Source: JBHYDC01 sp051861205 (GTDB lineage Bacteria > Pseudomonadota > Alphaproteobacteria > Rhizobiales > Pleomorphomonadaceae). Taken from it: a DNA stretch of 61,282 bases. The translations under genes and the position numbers were made by a program. Of this stretch, positions 1 through 8,909 are shown piece by piece. Position 1 is the first letter of the stretch. Each line of letters starts with the position of its first letter. The notes under the pieces were generated by a model. That model did not search any database and was not told the DNA's origin. It saw nothing but the letters and a program-made list of their open reading frames with translations. The stretch covers positions 1 to 61,282 of the forward strand of contig JBHYDC010000023.1 in the NCBI GenBank assembly GCA_051861205.1, written 5' to 3'.

Positions 1-67
1 CACGATGGTGAACCAGCGCGGCGAACCGGTGCTGACGATGACGACAACCATCATTTTAGGACGGTGA
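1..67 (+). CDS. 3' end of a MaoC-like dehydratase (partial)
   Basis: Only the last 21 codons are in the window, ending at the TGA at 65-67. The readable C-terminus contains VNQRGEPVLTMTTTIILG, which resembles the last beta-strands of MaoC/hot-dog-fold hydratases ('NQRGE.V' then a hydrophobic strand). The stop lies 4 bases before the next MaoC gene, so the two are probably co-transcribed and may act as a pair. Most of the protein is outside the window, so the family call is tentative. Confidence 0.55.
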   Translation, partial: TMVNQRGEPVLTMTTTIILGR

Positions 68-71
68 CGGC

Positions 72-512
72 ATGCGCTTCGACGATATCGAAATCGGCTC
101 GCCCATAACCGTCGGCAGCCACACCTTCACGGAAGAGGCAATTCTGGCCTTCGCCAGAGAATTCGATCCACAGCCTTTCCACGTCGATCATGAAGCGGCA
201 AACGTCAGCCCCTATGGCGGCCTCATCGCATCGGGCTGGCATACCTGTTCGGCGTGGATGAGGCTGACGGTGGACCACGCCAACCGGTATGGCGATCTTG
301 CGGGGATCTCGCCGGGCATCGACGAAATTCGCTGGCTGAAGCCGATACGGCCGGGTGATACGGTCACCTACACCAACACGGTTCAAACCAAGCGCCGCCT
401 CGCCAGCCGGCCGGGCTGGGCGATGATCACCAACACCGCCGTGGGCATCAACCAAAACGGCGAACAGGTCTATGAAATGCGCGGCCCGGTTTTCATTCCG
501 ATCGAGGACTGA
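72..512 (+). CDS. MaoC family dehydratase
   Basis: A 146-residue single hot-dog-domain protein, the usual size for MaoC-like (R)-specific enoyl-CoA hydratases. The N-terminal 'FDDIEIGSPITVGSHTFTEE' and the hydratase-type segment 'FAREFDPQPFHVDHEAA' (residues about 28-45) carry the Asp and His of the MaoC catalytic dyad (D32-x4-H37 type). It follows the stop of another MaoC-like gene by only 4 bases, so a two-gene hydratase operon is likely. The acyl-CoA substrate cannot be told from the sequence. The gene ends shortly before a strong bidirectional hairpin that separates it from the convergent efp gene. Confidence 0.85.
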   Translation: MRFDDIEIGSPITVGSHTFTEEAILAFAREFDPQPFHVDHEAANVSPYGGLIASGWHTCSAWMRLTVDHANRYGDLAGISPGIDEIRWLKPIRPGDTVTYTNTVQTKRRLASRPGWAMITNTAVGINQNGEQVYEMRGPVFIPIED

Positions 513-540
513 AGGCGCCTCAAGCGAAAAGATGAAACGA

Positions 541-577
541 AAAGGCCCTCCCCGCGCTGGCGAGAAGGGCCTTGTTT
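541..577. terminator. bidirectional Rho-independent terminator
   Basis: AAGGCCCT (542-549) pairs with AGGGCCTT (566-573), with a 16-base loop. It lies between the convergent MaoC gene (+) and efp (-). A-rich sequence on the left and T-rich sequence on the right suit termination in both directions. Confidence 0.7.
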
Positions 578-605
578 CATGAGTTCCGACGGGTGCGGGG
601 AGCAC

Positions 606-1175
606 TCAGTCCTTGGCGCGTTCCACATAGCTGCCGTCTTCCGTGAGGACGACGATGCGCGTTCCGGCCGTCACGAAGGGCGGCACCATGGTGCGCACGC
701 CATTGTTCAGCACGGCGGGCTTGTAGGACGAGGCAGCGGTCTGCCCCTTCATGACAGGCTCGGTCTCCACCACTTCCAGCGTCATGCGCTGCGGCAGGTC
801 TATCGAGACGGCAATATCGTTGTAGACAGCAACTTGACAGACCATGTTTTCTGCAAGATACGGCGCCCGGTCACCCACCACGTCCTTCGACACGGAAATC
901 TGCTCGTAGCTTTCCATGTTCATGAAGGCGAAGCCCTCCTCGTCTTGGTAGAGGAAGGTGTAGGGCCGCTCGTCCAGCATGGCGCGTTCAAGCTGCTCGG
1001 TGGTCTTGTAGCGCACCGACACCTTCACGCCGTCGGCGATCCGCCGCATATCGATCTGCGTGGTGGGGGTGCCTTTACCCGGATGAAAATTCTCCGCCGT
1101 GAGCACGACATGCAGCTTATCGTCGAGTTCGACGACATTGCCCTTGCGGATCTGGCTGGCGATGACCTTGACCAT
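606..1175 (-). CDS. efp: elongation factor P
   Basis: EF-P binds between the ribosomal P and E sites and relieves stalling at polyproline stretches. The protein is 189 residues starting at MVKVIASQIRKGN, the family's normal length. The longer open frame is rejected because the extra N-terminus has no EF-P similarity. Lys34 in the loop 'NFHPGKGTP' is the site expected to receive (beta-)lysine from EpmA. The three-domain order is intact, with KOW-like domain I, then OB domains II and III ending in '...GSYVERAKD'. It is divergent from epmA, with about 107 bases of shared promoter region, which fits enzyme and substrate being encoded together. Confidence 0.95.
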   Translation of the reverse strand: MVKVIASQIRKGNVVELDDKLHVVLTAENFHPGKGTPTTQIDMRRIADGVKVSVRYKTTEQLERAMLDERPYTFLYQDEEGFAFMNMESYEQISVSKDVVGDRAPYLAENMVCQVAVYNDIAVSIDLPQRMTLEVVETEPVMKGQTAASSYKPAVLNNGVRTMVPPFVTAGTRIVVLTEDGSYVERAKD

Positions 1176-1282
1176 AGGTGTAACGGTGTCCCGAAAAGCG
1201 TAATCGAAGAGGCGTCCGGCCGACGGCCCGCGCCTGATTGCGTCTCTCCTGACATTTTCAGTCGGGAAAAGGAAGAGGCGAG

Positions 1283-2338
1283 ATGATGAGTGACGCGGCG
1301 GCATCGCCTTGGTGGTCGCGAGAGAGGCATCTTGCGCGCAAACCCTTCCTTCAAGCACGGGGCCGGATCAAGGCCGCGCTGCGCGCTTGGTTCGAGAGCG
1401 AAGGCTTCACCGAGGTGGAATGCCCCGCGCTCCAGATCTCGCCCGGCAACGAAGCGCATCTGCACGCCTTCGAGACGCGCCTGATCGACCGCGACGGTGA
1501 ATCCCTGCTCCGTTATCTGCACACATCGCCGGAATTCACGGCAAAAAAACTGCTGGCTGCCGGCGAGACCAAGATTTTCGATTTTGCACGCGTGTTCCGC
1601 AACCGTGAGGGCGGACCGCTGCATTCCCCCGAATTCACGCTGCTGGAATGGTATCGCGCGGGCGAGCCCTATGAGCGGCTGATGGAGGATTGCGCCGCCC
1701 TCCTCCGCCTATCCGCGACGACGACCGGCGCTTCGGCGCTGACATGGCGCGAACGCACCGCCGATCCCTTCGCCGAGCCCGAACGGCTGACGGTGGCGGA
1801 TGCGTTCATGCGGTTCGCAGGGATCGACATTCTCGCAACGCTGACGGACGACCCGGCCGCCCCGCCCGACCGCGATGCGCTAGCGGCGGATGCGGCGGCG
1901 CACGGCTATCGCGTGGTGCCCGACGATAGCTGGACCGACATCTACTCCCGCGTGCTCGTGCAATCGGTGGAACCGAACCTCGGCATGGGCCGCGCCACGA
2001 TCCTTTGCGAATACCCGGTCTGCGAAGCCGCCCTTTCGACGCCACTGGCAAGCGATCCGCGTGTGGCGGAACGCTTCGAACTCTATGCCTGCGGGGTGGA
2101 GCTTGCGAACGCCTTCGGCGAACTCACCGATCCGGCCGAACAGCGACGGCGTTTCGAGGAGGAAATGGCGATCAAGCAAGCGATCTACGGCGAGCGCTAT
2201 CCCCTCGACGAAGACTTCCTCGCCGCCCTCGCCCATATGCCGCCCGCCAGTGGAATCGCCATGGGATTTGAACGCTTGGTGATTCTCTCAAGCGGCGCGC
2301 GCGGCATCGACGATGTGATGTGGGCGCCGGTTTCATAG
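1283..2338 (+). CDS. epmA: EF-P lysine--tRNA-ligase-like enzyme EpmA
   Basis: EpmA is a shortened class II lysyl-tRNA synthetase paralogue that attaches (R)-beta-lysine or lysine to Lys34 of EF-P. The 351-residue protein has no anticodon-binding domain. It shows class II motifs: motif 2 'FRNREGGPLHSPEFTLLEW' (residues about 110-130) and motif 3 'GIAMGFERLVIL' near the C-terminus. A purine-rich ribosome site (AGGAAG) precedes the ATG at 1283; the second ATG at 1286 is equally possible. It is divergent from efp. The EpmB (lysine 2,3-aminomutase) gene that often completes this locus is not next to it. Confidence 0.93.
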   Translation: MMSDAAASPWWSRERHLARKPFLQARGRIKAALRAWFESEGFTEVECPALQISPGNEAHLHAFETRLIDRDGESLLRYLHTSPEFTAKKLLAAGETKIFDFARVFRNREGGPLHSPEFTLLEWYRAGEPYERLMEDCAALLRLSATTTGASALTWRERTADPFAEPERLTVADAFMRFAGIDILATLTDDPAAPPDRDALAADAAAHGYRVVPDDSWTDIYSRVLVQSVEPNLGMGRATILCEYPVCEAALSTPLASDPRVAERFELYACGVELANAFGELTDPAEQRRRFEEEMAIKQAIYGERYPLDEDFLAALAHMPPASGIAMGFERLVILSSGARGIDDVMWAPVS

Positions 2339-2464
2339 ATATCCACAACGCATATGTTTATTAATGCATAAATTACAGGCTGTTAGAAAGGCCCATTGGG
2401 ACTGTGATCAAAGACATTAAATCTGACAATTGCAGAGGGTTCGGATCTTCGCTGTCATGGCGAT

Positions 2465-2986
2465 ATGCGCACCTCATGGATCCTGAAATACCCCGTCGCC
2501 CTTTTGATTCTGGCCCTCGCCGGTCAGCCGGCACGAGCGGACGACTGGCGCGTTTATGTCAACGATCGGTTCGGAACGCGGGTGGAATATCCCGCCGACG
2601 TGCTGATTCCCATCGAAACGAGTGACGACGGGGATGGGAAAGAAGTGGGCGACGGGCAGCGCTTCCTGAGCCCCGACAAGAAGATCAGAGCCACCGTCTA
2701 TGCCGGCTTCAACGTGGACCATATCAGCGTGGACAGGCTTTATGCCGCAGCGATTTACGACGTCCGGAAGGCGCGCATAACATACCGGTCGAGGGGGCCG
2801 ACGTGGTTCGTGCTGTCAGGGTTTAAGAAATCAAACGCCTATTACTACAAGGTGATGTTTTCGAAGGACTATCGAACGGTTCACACGCTGGAGATCACCT
2901 ATCCCGCAACGGAAAAACCAACCTATGATCCGTTGACGTTGCGTATGGCGGACTCGCTGGCTACGAGCCCAAATCCGGTTCAGTGA
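2465..2986 (+). CDS. exported protein of unknown function
   Basis: A 173-residue protein with a clear Sec-type signal peptide: basic 'MRTSWILK', a hydrophobic core, then 'QPARA' as a likely cleavage site near residue 25. The mature part is polar and begins 'DDWRVYVNDRFGTRVEYPADVL', a pattern seen in small periplasmic alphaproteobacterial proteins. I cannot assign a domain or reaction. Its TGA overlaps the stop codon of the convergent apt gene by 7 bases. The upstream 126 bases are A+T-rich and could hold its own promoter. Confidence 0.75.
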   Translation: MRTSWILKYPVALLILALAGQPARADDWRVYVNDRFGTRVEYPADVLIPIETSDDGDGKEVGDGQRFLSPDKKIRATVYAGFNVDHISVDRLYAAAIYDVRKARITYRSRGPTWFVLSGFKKSNAYYYKVMFSKDYRTVHTLEITYPATEKPTYDPLTLRMADSLATSPNPVQ

Positions 2987-3516
2987 CCGTCGAATGCGAT
3001 GAGCGTACGAACGGGAACGTCGATCGCCTTCAACTTGTCGGCGCCGCCCAACTCCGGCAGGTCGACGATAAAGCACGCCGCTTCCACGACCGCGCCGAGT
3101 CGGCGGATCAGCGTGGCCGCCGCAACGGCCGTGCCCCCGGTGGCGATCAGGTCGTCGACCAGGAGCACGCGCTCGCCCGGCAAAATCGCGTCCTTGTGGA
3201 TCTCAATCTCGTCGATGCCGTATTCCAGGCTGTAGGCGATCGAAACCGTCTCGTGCGGCAGCTTGCCTTTCTTGCGGATCGGCACGAAACCGGCCGAAAG
3301 CTGATGCGCCACCGCCCCGCCGAGAATAAACCCGCGCGCCTCGATGCCGGCCACCTTATCAATCTTACCGCCCGCCCAAGGCTGCACCAACTCGTCAACC
3401 GTGCGGCGAAAAGCACGCGCATTGCCGAGCAGCGTGGTGATATCGCGGAACACGATCCCAGGCTTAGGATAATCGGGAATGGCGCGAATGGTGTCGGCGA
3501 GGTTCATGGGCATCAT
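2980..3516 (-). CDS. apt: adenine phosphoribosyltransferase
   Basis: Converts adenine and PRPP to AMP in purine salvage. The protein is 178 residues, typical for Apt. The N-terminus 'IRAIPDYPKPGIVFRDITTLL' and the PRPP-binding loop 'VLLVDDLIATGGTA' (residues about 122-135) are diagnostic. 'RKKGKLPHE' is the flexible-loop region. It lies downstream of the petABC operon on the same strand but is separated from it by a strong hairpin terminator, so it probably has its own promoter. The stop overlaps that of the convergent exported-protein gene. Confidence 0.95.
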   Translation of the reverse strand: MMPMNLADTIRAIPDYPKPGIVFRDITTLLGNARAFRRTVDELVQPWAGGKIDKVAGIEARGFILGGAVAHQLSAGFVPIRKKGKLPHETVSIAYSLEYGIDEIEIHKDAILPGERVLLVDDLIATGGTAVAAATLIRRLGAVVEAACFIVDLPELGGADKLKAIDVPVRTLIAFDGH

Positions 3517-3561
3517 TCCCGCAGCGATCGTCTTGAGGCAAGTTCTTCAGCGTTCTACAGC

Positions 3562-3587
3562 AAAAAGGGCCCACGCGGGGCCCTTTC
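3562..3587 (-). terminator. Rho-independent terminator of petABC
   Basis: AAAGGGCCC (3564-3572) pairs with GGGCCCTTT (3578-3586) across a 5-base loop. On the minus strand the stem is followed by a T-run (TTTTTG), just after the petC stop. Confidence 0.85.
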
Positions 3588-3608
3588 AGCGGTGTTTGAT
3601 CGACCGGT

Positions 3609-4484
3609 TCAGTGCGGGATATCCGCCCAGATCCTGCGCTTCACGAAGCCGAGGAGGCAGCCGAAGACGACGAGGAAGATCATCGCCTTGAAGCCGAGTT
3701 CCTTGCGGGCTTCGAGGTGCGGCTCGGCAGCCCACATCAGGAATGCCGACACGTCGCGAGAGTATTGGTCTACGGTCATCGGGGTTCCGTCGGTGTATTC
3801 AACCTGCTCGTCCGAAATCGGCGGAGCCATCGCAAGCGCGGTGCCGTTGATGAAATACGGGTTGTAGTACTGCCCGTCAGGGACGACCACGCCTTCCGGC
3901 GGGTCTTGGTATCCAACGATCAGCGAGTGGATGTAGTCCGGACCCTGCTCCTGGTAGGGCCAGAACATGTCGAACACGAACCAGGGGAAACCGCGCTGAA
4001 CAGCGCGGGCCTTGGCAATCAGCGACATGTCGGGAGGAAGTGCCCCGCCGTTCGCCGCGCGCGCCGCGTTTTCGTTCGGGAAGGGAGCCGGGAACGGATC
4101 CTTGGGTTCGCGCGGACGCTCCACCGGATCACCGTTTTCATCAACGGCGTCGGAGATGGTGTATTCGGCGGCGAGAACCTTGACCTGTTCTTCGCTGAAC
4201 TCCGGCCCGCCGTCTTCGGAAAGATTGCGGAACTTGACGAGGTTCATCGAATGACAGGAGGCGCAAACCTCCTTGTAGACCCGATATCCGCGCTGAAGCT
4301 GGGCGCGGTCATACTGGCCGAACAGGCCCGCGAAGCTCCAATTTTCGTATGTCGGATGTTTCAGCGGGTAGTGCACCGTGGCGCCTTCGCCCCCGGCAGC
4401 ATTGGCCACCGCCACCATGGACCCAGCCGACAGGCTGAGACCGATGCCGGCTGCAAGGACCCAACGGATCATGGTCGTCGTCAT
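3609..4484 (-). CDS. petC: cytochrome c1 of the bc1 complex
   Basis: Haem-c subunit of ubiquinol:cytochrome c oxidoreductase; it passes electrons from the Rieske centre to cytochrome c. The protein has 291 residues, with a signal peptide of about 29 residues ending 'VANAA'. The haem site CASCH is at about residues 74-78, the probable axial Met lies in 'ALAMAPPI', and one C-terminal anchor helix ('AMIFLVVFGCLLGFV') is followed by a basic tail. It is the last gene of petA-petB-petC, 24 bases after petB, and is followed by a terminator. Confidence 0.96.
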   Translation of the reverse strand: MTTTMIRWVLAAGIGLSLSAGSMVAVANAAGGEGATVHYPLKHPTYENWSFAGLFGQYDRAQLQRGYRVYKEVCASCHSMNLVKFRNLSEDGGPEFSEEQVKVLAAEYTISDAVDENGDPVERPREPKDPFPAPFPNENAARAANGGALPPDMSLIAKARAVQRGFPWFVFDMFWPYQEQGPDYIHSLIVGYQDPPEGVVVPDGQYYNPYFINGTALAMAPPISDEQVEYTDGTPMTVDQYSRDVSAFLMWAAEPHLEARKELGFKAMIFLVVFGCLLGFVKRRIWADIPH

Positions 4485-4508
4485 GAAAAATCCCTTCCCG
4501 TCGGATCG

Positions 4509-5801
4509 TCAGCGCGATTCCGGTGACGCGGCGGCGCCAACCGGATGCGCATGCCCACCATTCTTCGCCAGAACCGCTTCCGTGATGGAAGTCGGCAGCG
4601 GCTTGGGCTTCTCGATGAAGCCGAGCAGCGGAAGAATGATGATGAAGTAGGCGAAGTAGTAGGCGGTGCCGATCTGCGCGTAGAGCACGTAGTTGCCCTC
4701 CGCCGGCTTCGATCCGAGCCAGCCGAGGATCACGCAGACCACGGCAAAGATCGCAAAGAAGATCTGGAACAACGGCCGGTAACGGCCCGAGCGCACCTTC
4801 GACGTATCGAGCCAGGGCAGGAACGCCAGGATCGCGATCGAAGCGAACATCGCGATGACGCCGCCAAGCTTGGAGTCGATCGGGCCGATGTTGAAGGTGA
4901 TGGCGCGCAGGATCGCGTAGAACGGCAGGAAGTACCATTCCGGAACGATATGCGCGGGGGTCACCAGCGGGTTTGCTTCGATGTAGTTGTCGGGGTGGCC
5001 GAGGAAATTCGGCTGGTAGAAAACGAACCAGGCGAAGAACACCATGAACCATACGAGCGCCAAGCTGTCCTTGGCGGTCGCATAGGGCGTGAAGGCCACG
5101 GTGTCCTTGGTCGACTTCACGTCGACGCCGGTCGGGTTGTTCTGCCCGGTCACATGCAGCGCCCAGACGTGCAGGACCACGACGCCCGCAATCATGAACG
5201 GCAAGAGATAGTGGAGCGAGAAGAACCGGTTCAGCGTGGCGTTGTCGACCGCGAAGCCGCCGATCAGCAGCGTCTGGATCGGCTGGCCGATGACCGGGAT
5301 CGCCGTGAAGAAGTTGGTGATCACGGTGGCGCCCCAGAAGGACATCTGGCCCCATGGCAGCACATAGCCCATGAAGGCGGTCGCCATCATGAGGAGCAGG
5401 ATGATCACGCCGAGGATCCACAGAAGCTCGCGCGGCTCCTTGTAGGACCCGTAGAACAACCCGCGGAAGATGTGGATGTAGACGGCGATGAAGAACATCG
5501 ACGCGCCGTTCTGGTGGAGGTAGCGCAAGAGCCAGCCCCAGTTCACGTCGCGCATGATGAGTTCGACAGACTGGAAAGCCAGCGCCGAATTGGGCGTGTA
5601 ATGCATCGCCAGCACGATGCCGGTGAGGATCTGCGCCACCAGCATGAACGTCAGGATGCCGCCGAACGTCCAGAAGTAGTTGAGATTGCGCGGCGTCGGA
5701 TAGGAGACTGCCGTGTCGTGCAGGAGCCGGACGATCGGAAGACGCCGCTCCAGCCACTTCTCTGCGCCCGTCTTGGGCTCGTAGGTCGAATGACCGGACA
5801 T
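4509..5801 (-). CDS. petB: cytochrome b of the bc1 complex
   Basis: Di-haem integral membrane subunit with the quinol oxidation and quinone reduction sites. It has 430 residues and eight predicted helices, as in alphaproteobacterial cytochrome b. 'NLNYFWTFGGILTFMLVAQILTG', the haem-binding His in 'AMHYTPN' and 'YLHQNGASMFF', and the Qo-site PEWY motif ('VPEWYFLPFYAILRA', residues about 290) are all present. It sits between petA and petC with gaps of 26 and 24 bases, so translation is likely coordinated. No missing key residues were noticed. Confidence 0.97.
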   Translation of the reverse strand: MSGHSTYEPKTGAEKWLERRLPIVRLLHDTAVSYPTPRNLNYFWTFGGILTFMLVAQILTGIVLAMHYTPNSALAFQSVELIMRDVNWGWLLRYLHQNGASMFFIAVYIHIFRGLFYGSYKEPRELLWILGVIILLLMMATAFMGYVLPWGQMSFWGATVITNFFTAIPVIGQPIQTLLIGGFAVDNATLNRFFSLHYLLPFMIAGVVVLHVWALHVTGQNNPTGVDVKSTKDTVAFTPYATAKDSLALVWFMVFFAWFVFYQPNFLGHPDNYIEANPLVTPAHIVPEWYFLPFYAILRAITFNIGPIDSKLGGVIAMFASIAILAFLPWLDTSKVRSGRYRPLFQIFFAIFAVVCVILGWLGSKPAEGNYVLYAQIGTAYYFAYFIIILPLLGFIEKPKPLPTSITEAVLAKNGGHAHPVGAAASPESR

Positions 5802-5827
5802 GGTTTACCTCTTGGGCGAAAAACGGA

Positions 5828-6394
5828 TCAGCCGATGCGGACCTTGGTGTCGGACAGGAAAGAGTAGACCGGCACATGCAAATTCTGCGGTGCGGGACCC
5901 TTCCGGATGCGGCCGGCGGTGTCGTAGTGCGACCCGTGGCACGGGCAGAACCAGCCGCCGAAATCACCCTGCTGACCCAGCGGAATGCAGCCGAGATGGG
6001 TGCAGACGCCGACCATGACCAGAATGTTTTCCTTGCCGGCGGCCGCGCGGTTCTCGTCGCTGGCCGGCGCCGCATCGTCCTTGACGTTGTCGTTGCGCGC
6101 GGCCTGATCCTTCAGCTCTTCGAGCGGCACGGCTTTGGCCTGCTCGATTTCTTCAGGCGTCCGGTTGCGGATGAACACCGGTTTGCCGCGCCACAGAACC
6201 GAAATCGACTGACCCGGCTCGACCGCCGCGATGTCGACCTCGATCGAGGCGAGCGCGCGGGTCGAGGCATCCGGATTCATCTGGTCGATGAAGGGCCACA
6301 GAACCGCGCCGGCGCCGACGGCGGCGAAAGCGCCCGTCGTCAACATCAGGAAATCGCGGCGGGCCGGTTCGGCCGGGGTATCGGAGTGAGCCAA
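5828..6394 (-). CDS. petA: Rieske iron-sulfur subunit of the bc1 complex
   Basis: 188-residue Rieske protein and first gene of petABC. The N-terminus has a twin-arginine motif ('PARRDFLML') followed by a hydrophobic helix that serves as TAT signal and uncleaved anchor. The [2Fe-2S] ligands are in 'CTHLGCIPLG' and 'CPCHGSHYD' (residues about 130-155), including the disulfide cysteines. The segment between anchor and cluster domain is Ala/Glu/Asp-rich ('QAARNDNVKDDAAPASDEN'), as in alphaproteobacterial Rieske proteins with an inserted loop. Confidence 0.96.
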   Translation of the reverse strand: MAHSDTPAEPARRDFLMLTTGAFAAVGAGAVLWPFIDQMNPDASTRALASIEVDIAAVEPGQSISVLWRGKPVFIRNRTPEEIEQAKAVPLEELKDQAARNDNVKDDAAPASDENRAAAGKENILVMVGVCTHLGCIPLGQQGDFGGWFCPCHGSHYDTAGRIRKGPAPQNLHVPVYSFLSDTKVRIG

Positions 6395-6720
6395 GGCGGG
6401 TTTCCTTCTCGAACGTGCGCCTCGCCTGCCACGTCAGGGTCGAGGGCCGAGGTCGTGAACGGACCCGCCCATTGCACCGAGCCACCGGGAATGACCGGTT
6501 ATCTCAGCGCAAACGGACGGGCAAAAGAGCCAATCGTATTTTCAGCGGCCGACAATGCGATTCGAAACAGGCTCGCACCACGATGCCGCTGGTTCGGCGT
6601 TCTTTTTGCACCAACATGGGGCGTTGTCTAGTTGAAGACGGCCCACATTGTCCAAGAGTTCTAAGGACGCGTTGTCGCAAGCCGGTTGCAGGCGCCTCCA
6701 AAGCGATTGGGAAGCGCGCG
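6395..6720. other. gap between petA and an ABC exporter gene
   Basis: 326 bases with no convincing gene. It must contain the petABC promoter (minus strand). I could not pick a single clear -35/-10 pair, and I see no strong terminator after the ABC gene, which ends upstream on the same strand. Short overlapping open frames here show no family similarity. Confidence 0.5.
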
Positions 6721-8649
6721 CTACTCCGCCGCGGCGTCGGCCGGCTCGTTTTCATCCGTCTCTGCCATGTCCAGAAATCCGCCGGTCTGCCGGGCCCAAA
6801 GCGCGGCATAGAGCCCCTTGCGAGCCACCAATTCGGCGTGGGTGCCGATCTCCACGATCCGCCCCCGGTCCATGACGACGAGCCTGTCCATCCGCGCGAT
6901 CGTCGAGAGCCGATGCGCGATGGCGATCACGGTCTTGCCTCGCATCAGCGTGTCGAGGCTGTCTTGGATGGCCGCCTCCACCTCGCTGTCGAGGGCCGAC
7001 GTCGCCTCGTCCAGCACCAGGATCGGCGCGTTTTTCAAAAGCACCCGCGCGATCGCGATCCGCTGGCGCTGACCGCCGGAGAGCTTCACGCCGCGCTCGC
7101 CCACATGGGCATCGTAACCGGTACGGTCGCGCGCATCCACGAGATCCTCGATGAATACATCGGCCCGGGCAAGCCGCGCGGCTTCCAGCATCTCCGCCTC
7201 GCTCGCATCCGGGCGTCCGTAGGTGATGTTGTCGCGGATCGAGCGGTGGAGCAACGAGGTATCCTGAGTGACCACGCCGATGGCTGCGCGCAGGCTGTCC
7301 TGCGTCACAACAGACACATCCTGCCCATCGATCGTTATCCGCCCGCCTTCAAGTTCGTAAAGCCGGAGAAGCACGTTCACCAGCGTGGATTTTCCCGCCC
7401 CGGAGGGTCCGACCAGTCCGATTTTCTCGCCCGGCCGGATCGCCAGCGTCACGCCGTCCAGCGCCGGGCGGCGGGTCAACCGGTCGGTTAGGCGGCCGTA
7501 ATCGAAGTGGACGCTGTCGAACAGCACCTCGCCCCGCGTCACGATCAAGGGCGTGGCATCCTCGCCATCGCGAACGAGTTGCGGCTTGGCGAGGGTCCGC
7601 ACGGAATCCTCCAGCGTTCCGATGCTGTCGTAGAGATCGCCGAGGTTGTACGTCGCGCCCCGCGACAGCGCATAGATCTGCACGAGCAGCGACAGAACCG
7701 CCGCAATATCGCCCGCCGTCACCAACCCGGCACGCCAGAGCATGACGCCGACAAGGCCGCCGGACGCAACGAGCAGACCGTTCAGCAGCGACAAGACGAT
7801 CGTGAGCGACGTGAGATAGCGCTGCTGCTGACCGGATGTCTCGACGCCGGTTCGAAGCGCGTCGCGAACATGCTCGTCCTCGCGGCCCATGCCGGTGAAG
7901 AGGCGCACCGTGAGATAGTTGGAGTAGCCGTCCACGATCCGCCCGGTAAAGACCGACGACGCCTCCGAAACGCGCCGCGCGGCCGCCCGGCTTCGCGGCA
8001 GATAGACCCAGAGCACCACCCCGTAGATCATCGTCCACATCACCACGGGAAGCGCGAACAGCGGGTGACGCACAACTAGGAAGGCGATGGTGCCGATGAG
8101 GAACAGCACGGCATAAAGCAATTGGTCGCCGGCAAGCCGCACCAAGGAGCGGATCGCCTGCCCGGTCTGTCCTACCTTGGTGGCGATCCGGCCGACGAAA
8201 TCATTCTGGAAAAACGACACATCCGCCCGCGACACATACTCATGGGTGCGCCACCGAACGAGCACGCCGACGTTGCGGTTGAGCGTTTGGTTGCGAACGA
8301 GCGTGAAGAGGATAGTAACGCCCGGCCGGATCACCACGAGGATCAGCACGAACAGCGCGAGGTCATCGGTGTGCTCGTCCAGAAACCGATCCGGTCCGGT
8401 GGTCGCGACGAGATCCACCAAGTGCCCGATCATCCAGGGCACGGAGATTTCCACCGCCGTCAGCACGGCTGTCAGCCCGATCATCACGAAGAGCGCGGGA
8501 CCGGCTTCAGCAAAGAACGACCGCGCCACCTTCCACGTTGTCGTGGGCGGGGTAAGGGGGTGAAGGCCGACGGTGGCTTTCAGGGGGTCGATACGGTTTT
8601 CGAACCAGGAGAACAGCCGGTCGAGACGTCCAGGCGGGGAAGCGGTCAT
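6721..8649 (-). CDS. ABC exporter, fused membrane and ATPase domains
   Basis: 642-residue half-transporter that would act as a dimer in the inner membrane. The first 330 residues hold six predicted helices. The ATPase domain has Walker A 'GPSGAGKST', signature 'LSGGQRQR', Walker B 'ILVLDEATSALD' and H-loop 'IAHRLSTI', all intact. I start at MTASPPGRLDRLF because the extra 81 residues of the open frame are Pro/Arg-rich and lack family similarity. It is paralogous to the gene at 9959-11818 (same N-terminal pattern 'F..ENRIDP'). The exported substrate is unknown; lipid or multidrug export is the family norm. Confidence 0.88.
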   Translation of the reverse strand: MTASPPGRLDRLFSWFENRIDPLKATVGLHPLTPPTTTWKVARSFFAEAGPALFVMIGLTAVLTAVEISVPWMIGHLVDLVATTGPDRFLDEHTDDLALFVLILVVIRPGVTILFTLVRNQTLNRNVGVLVRWRTHEYVSRADVSFFQNDFVGRIATKVGQTGQAIRSLVRLAGDQLLYAVLFLIGTIAFLVVRHPLFALPVVMWTMIYGVVLWVYLPRSRAAARRVSEASSVFTGRIVDGYSNYLTVRLFTGMGREDEHVRDALRTGVETSGQQQRYLTSLTIVLSLLNGLLVASGGLVGVMLWRAGLVTAGDIAAVLSLLVQIYALSRGATYNLGDLYDSIGTLEDSVRTLAKPQLVRDGEDATPLIVTRGEVLFDSVHFDYGRLTDRLTRRPALDGVTLAIRPGEKIGLVGPSGAGKSTLVNVLLRLYELEGGRITIDGQDVSVVTQDSLRAAIGVVTQDTSLLHRSIRDNITYGRPDASEAEMLEAARLARADVFIEDLVDARDRTGYDAHVGERGVKLSGGQRQRIAIARVLLKNAPILVLDEATSALDSEVEAAIQDSLDTLMRGKTVIAIAHRLSTIARMDRLVVMDRGRIVEIGTHAELVARKGLYAALWARQTGGFLDMAETDENEPADAAAE

Positions 8650-8909
8650 GCAGGGAGTGTGGGACATCCCGGCGAAAGAGCAAGGGCCCGCGCGCGCTTC
8701 GAGCATTGGCTTGCGTGCCGCGATAGGCGGCAGTCGCGCAGCCTTCGGGGCGAGGTGTGGCTCTAGCGCGGAACTTGGCAAGTCCAAACCGGCCATCCTC
8801 GCGTATTCGTGAGTGCCAGTTGATGGGAAGAAATGCCACCGGCGCCCTACACCTTTGTCGTTGCCAACCATCAGGACTGGCGACGATTGCATTCATTCAG
8901 GAGCCAAAC

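Noticed and set aside
4545..5867. 440-codon open frame antisense to cytochrome b
   Set aside because: Shadow of a membrane protein gene; His/Arg/Asp-rich with no motif.
4309..6075. 588-codon frame overlapping petB and petA in another frame
   Set aside because: Same-strand frame-shifted reading of the bc1 genes; low-complexity Arg/His/Pro sequence.
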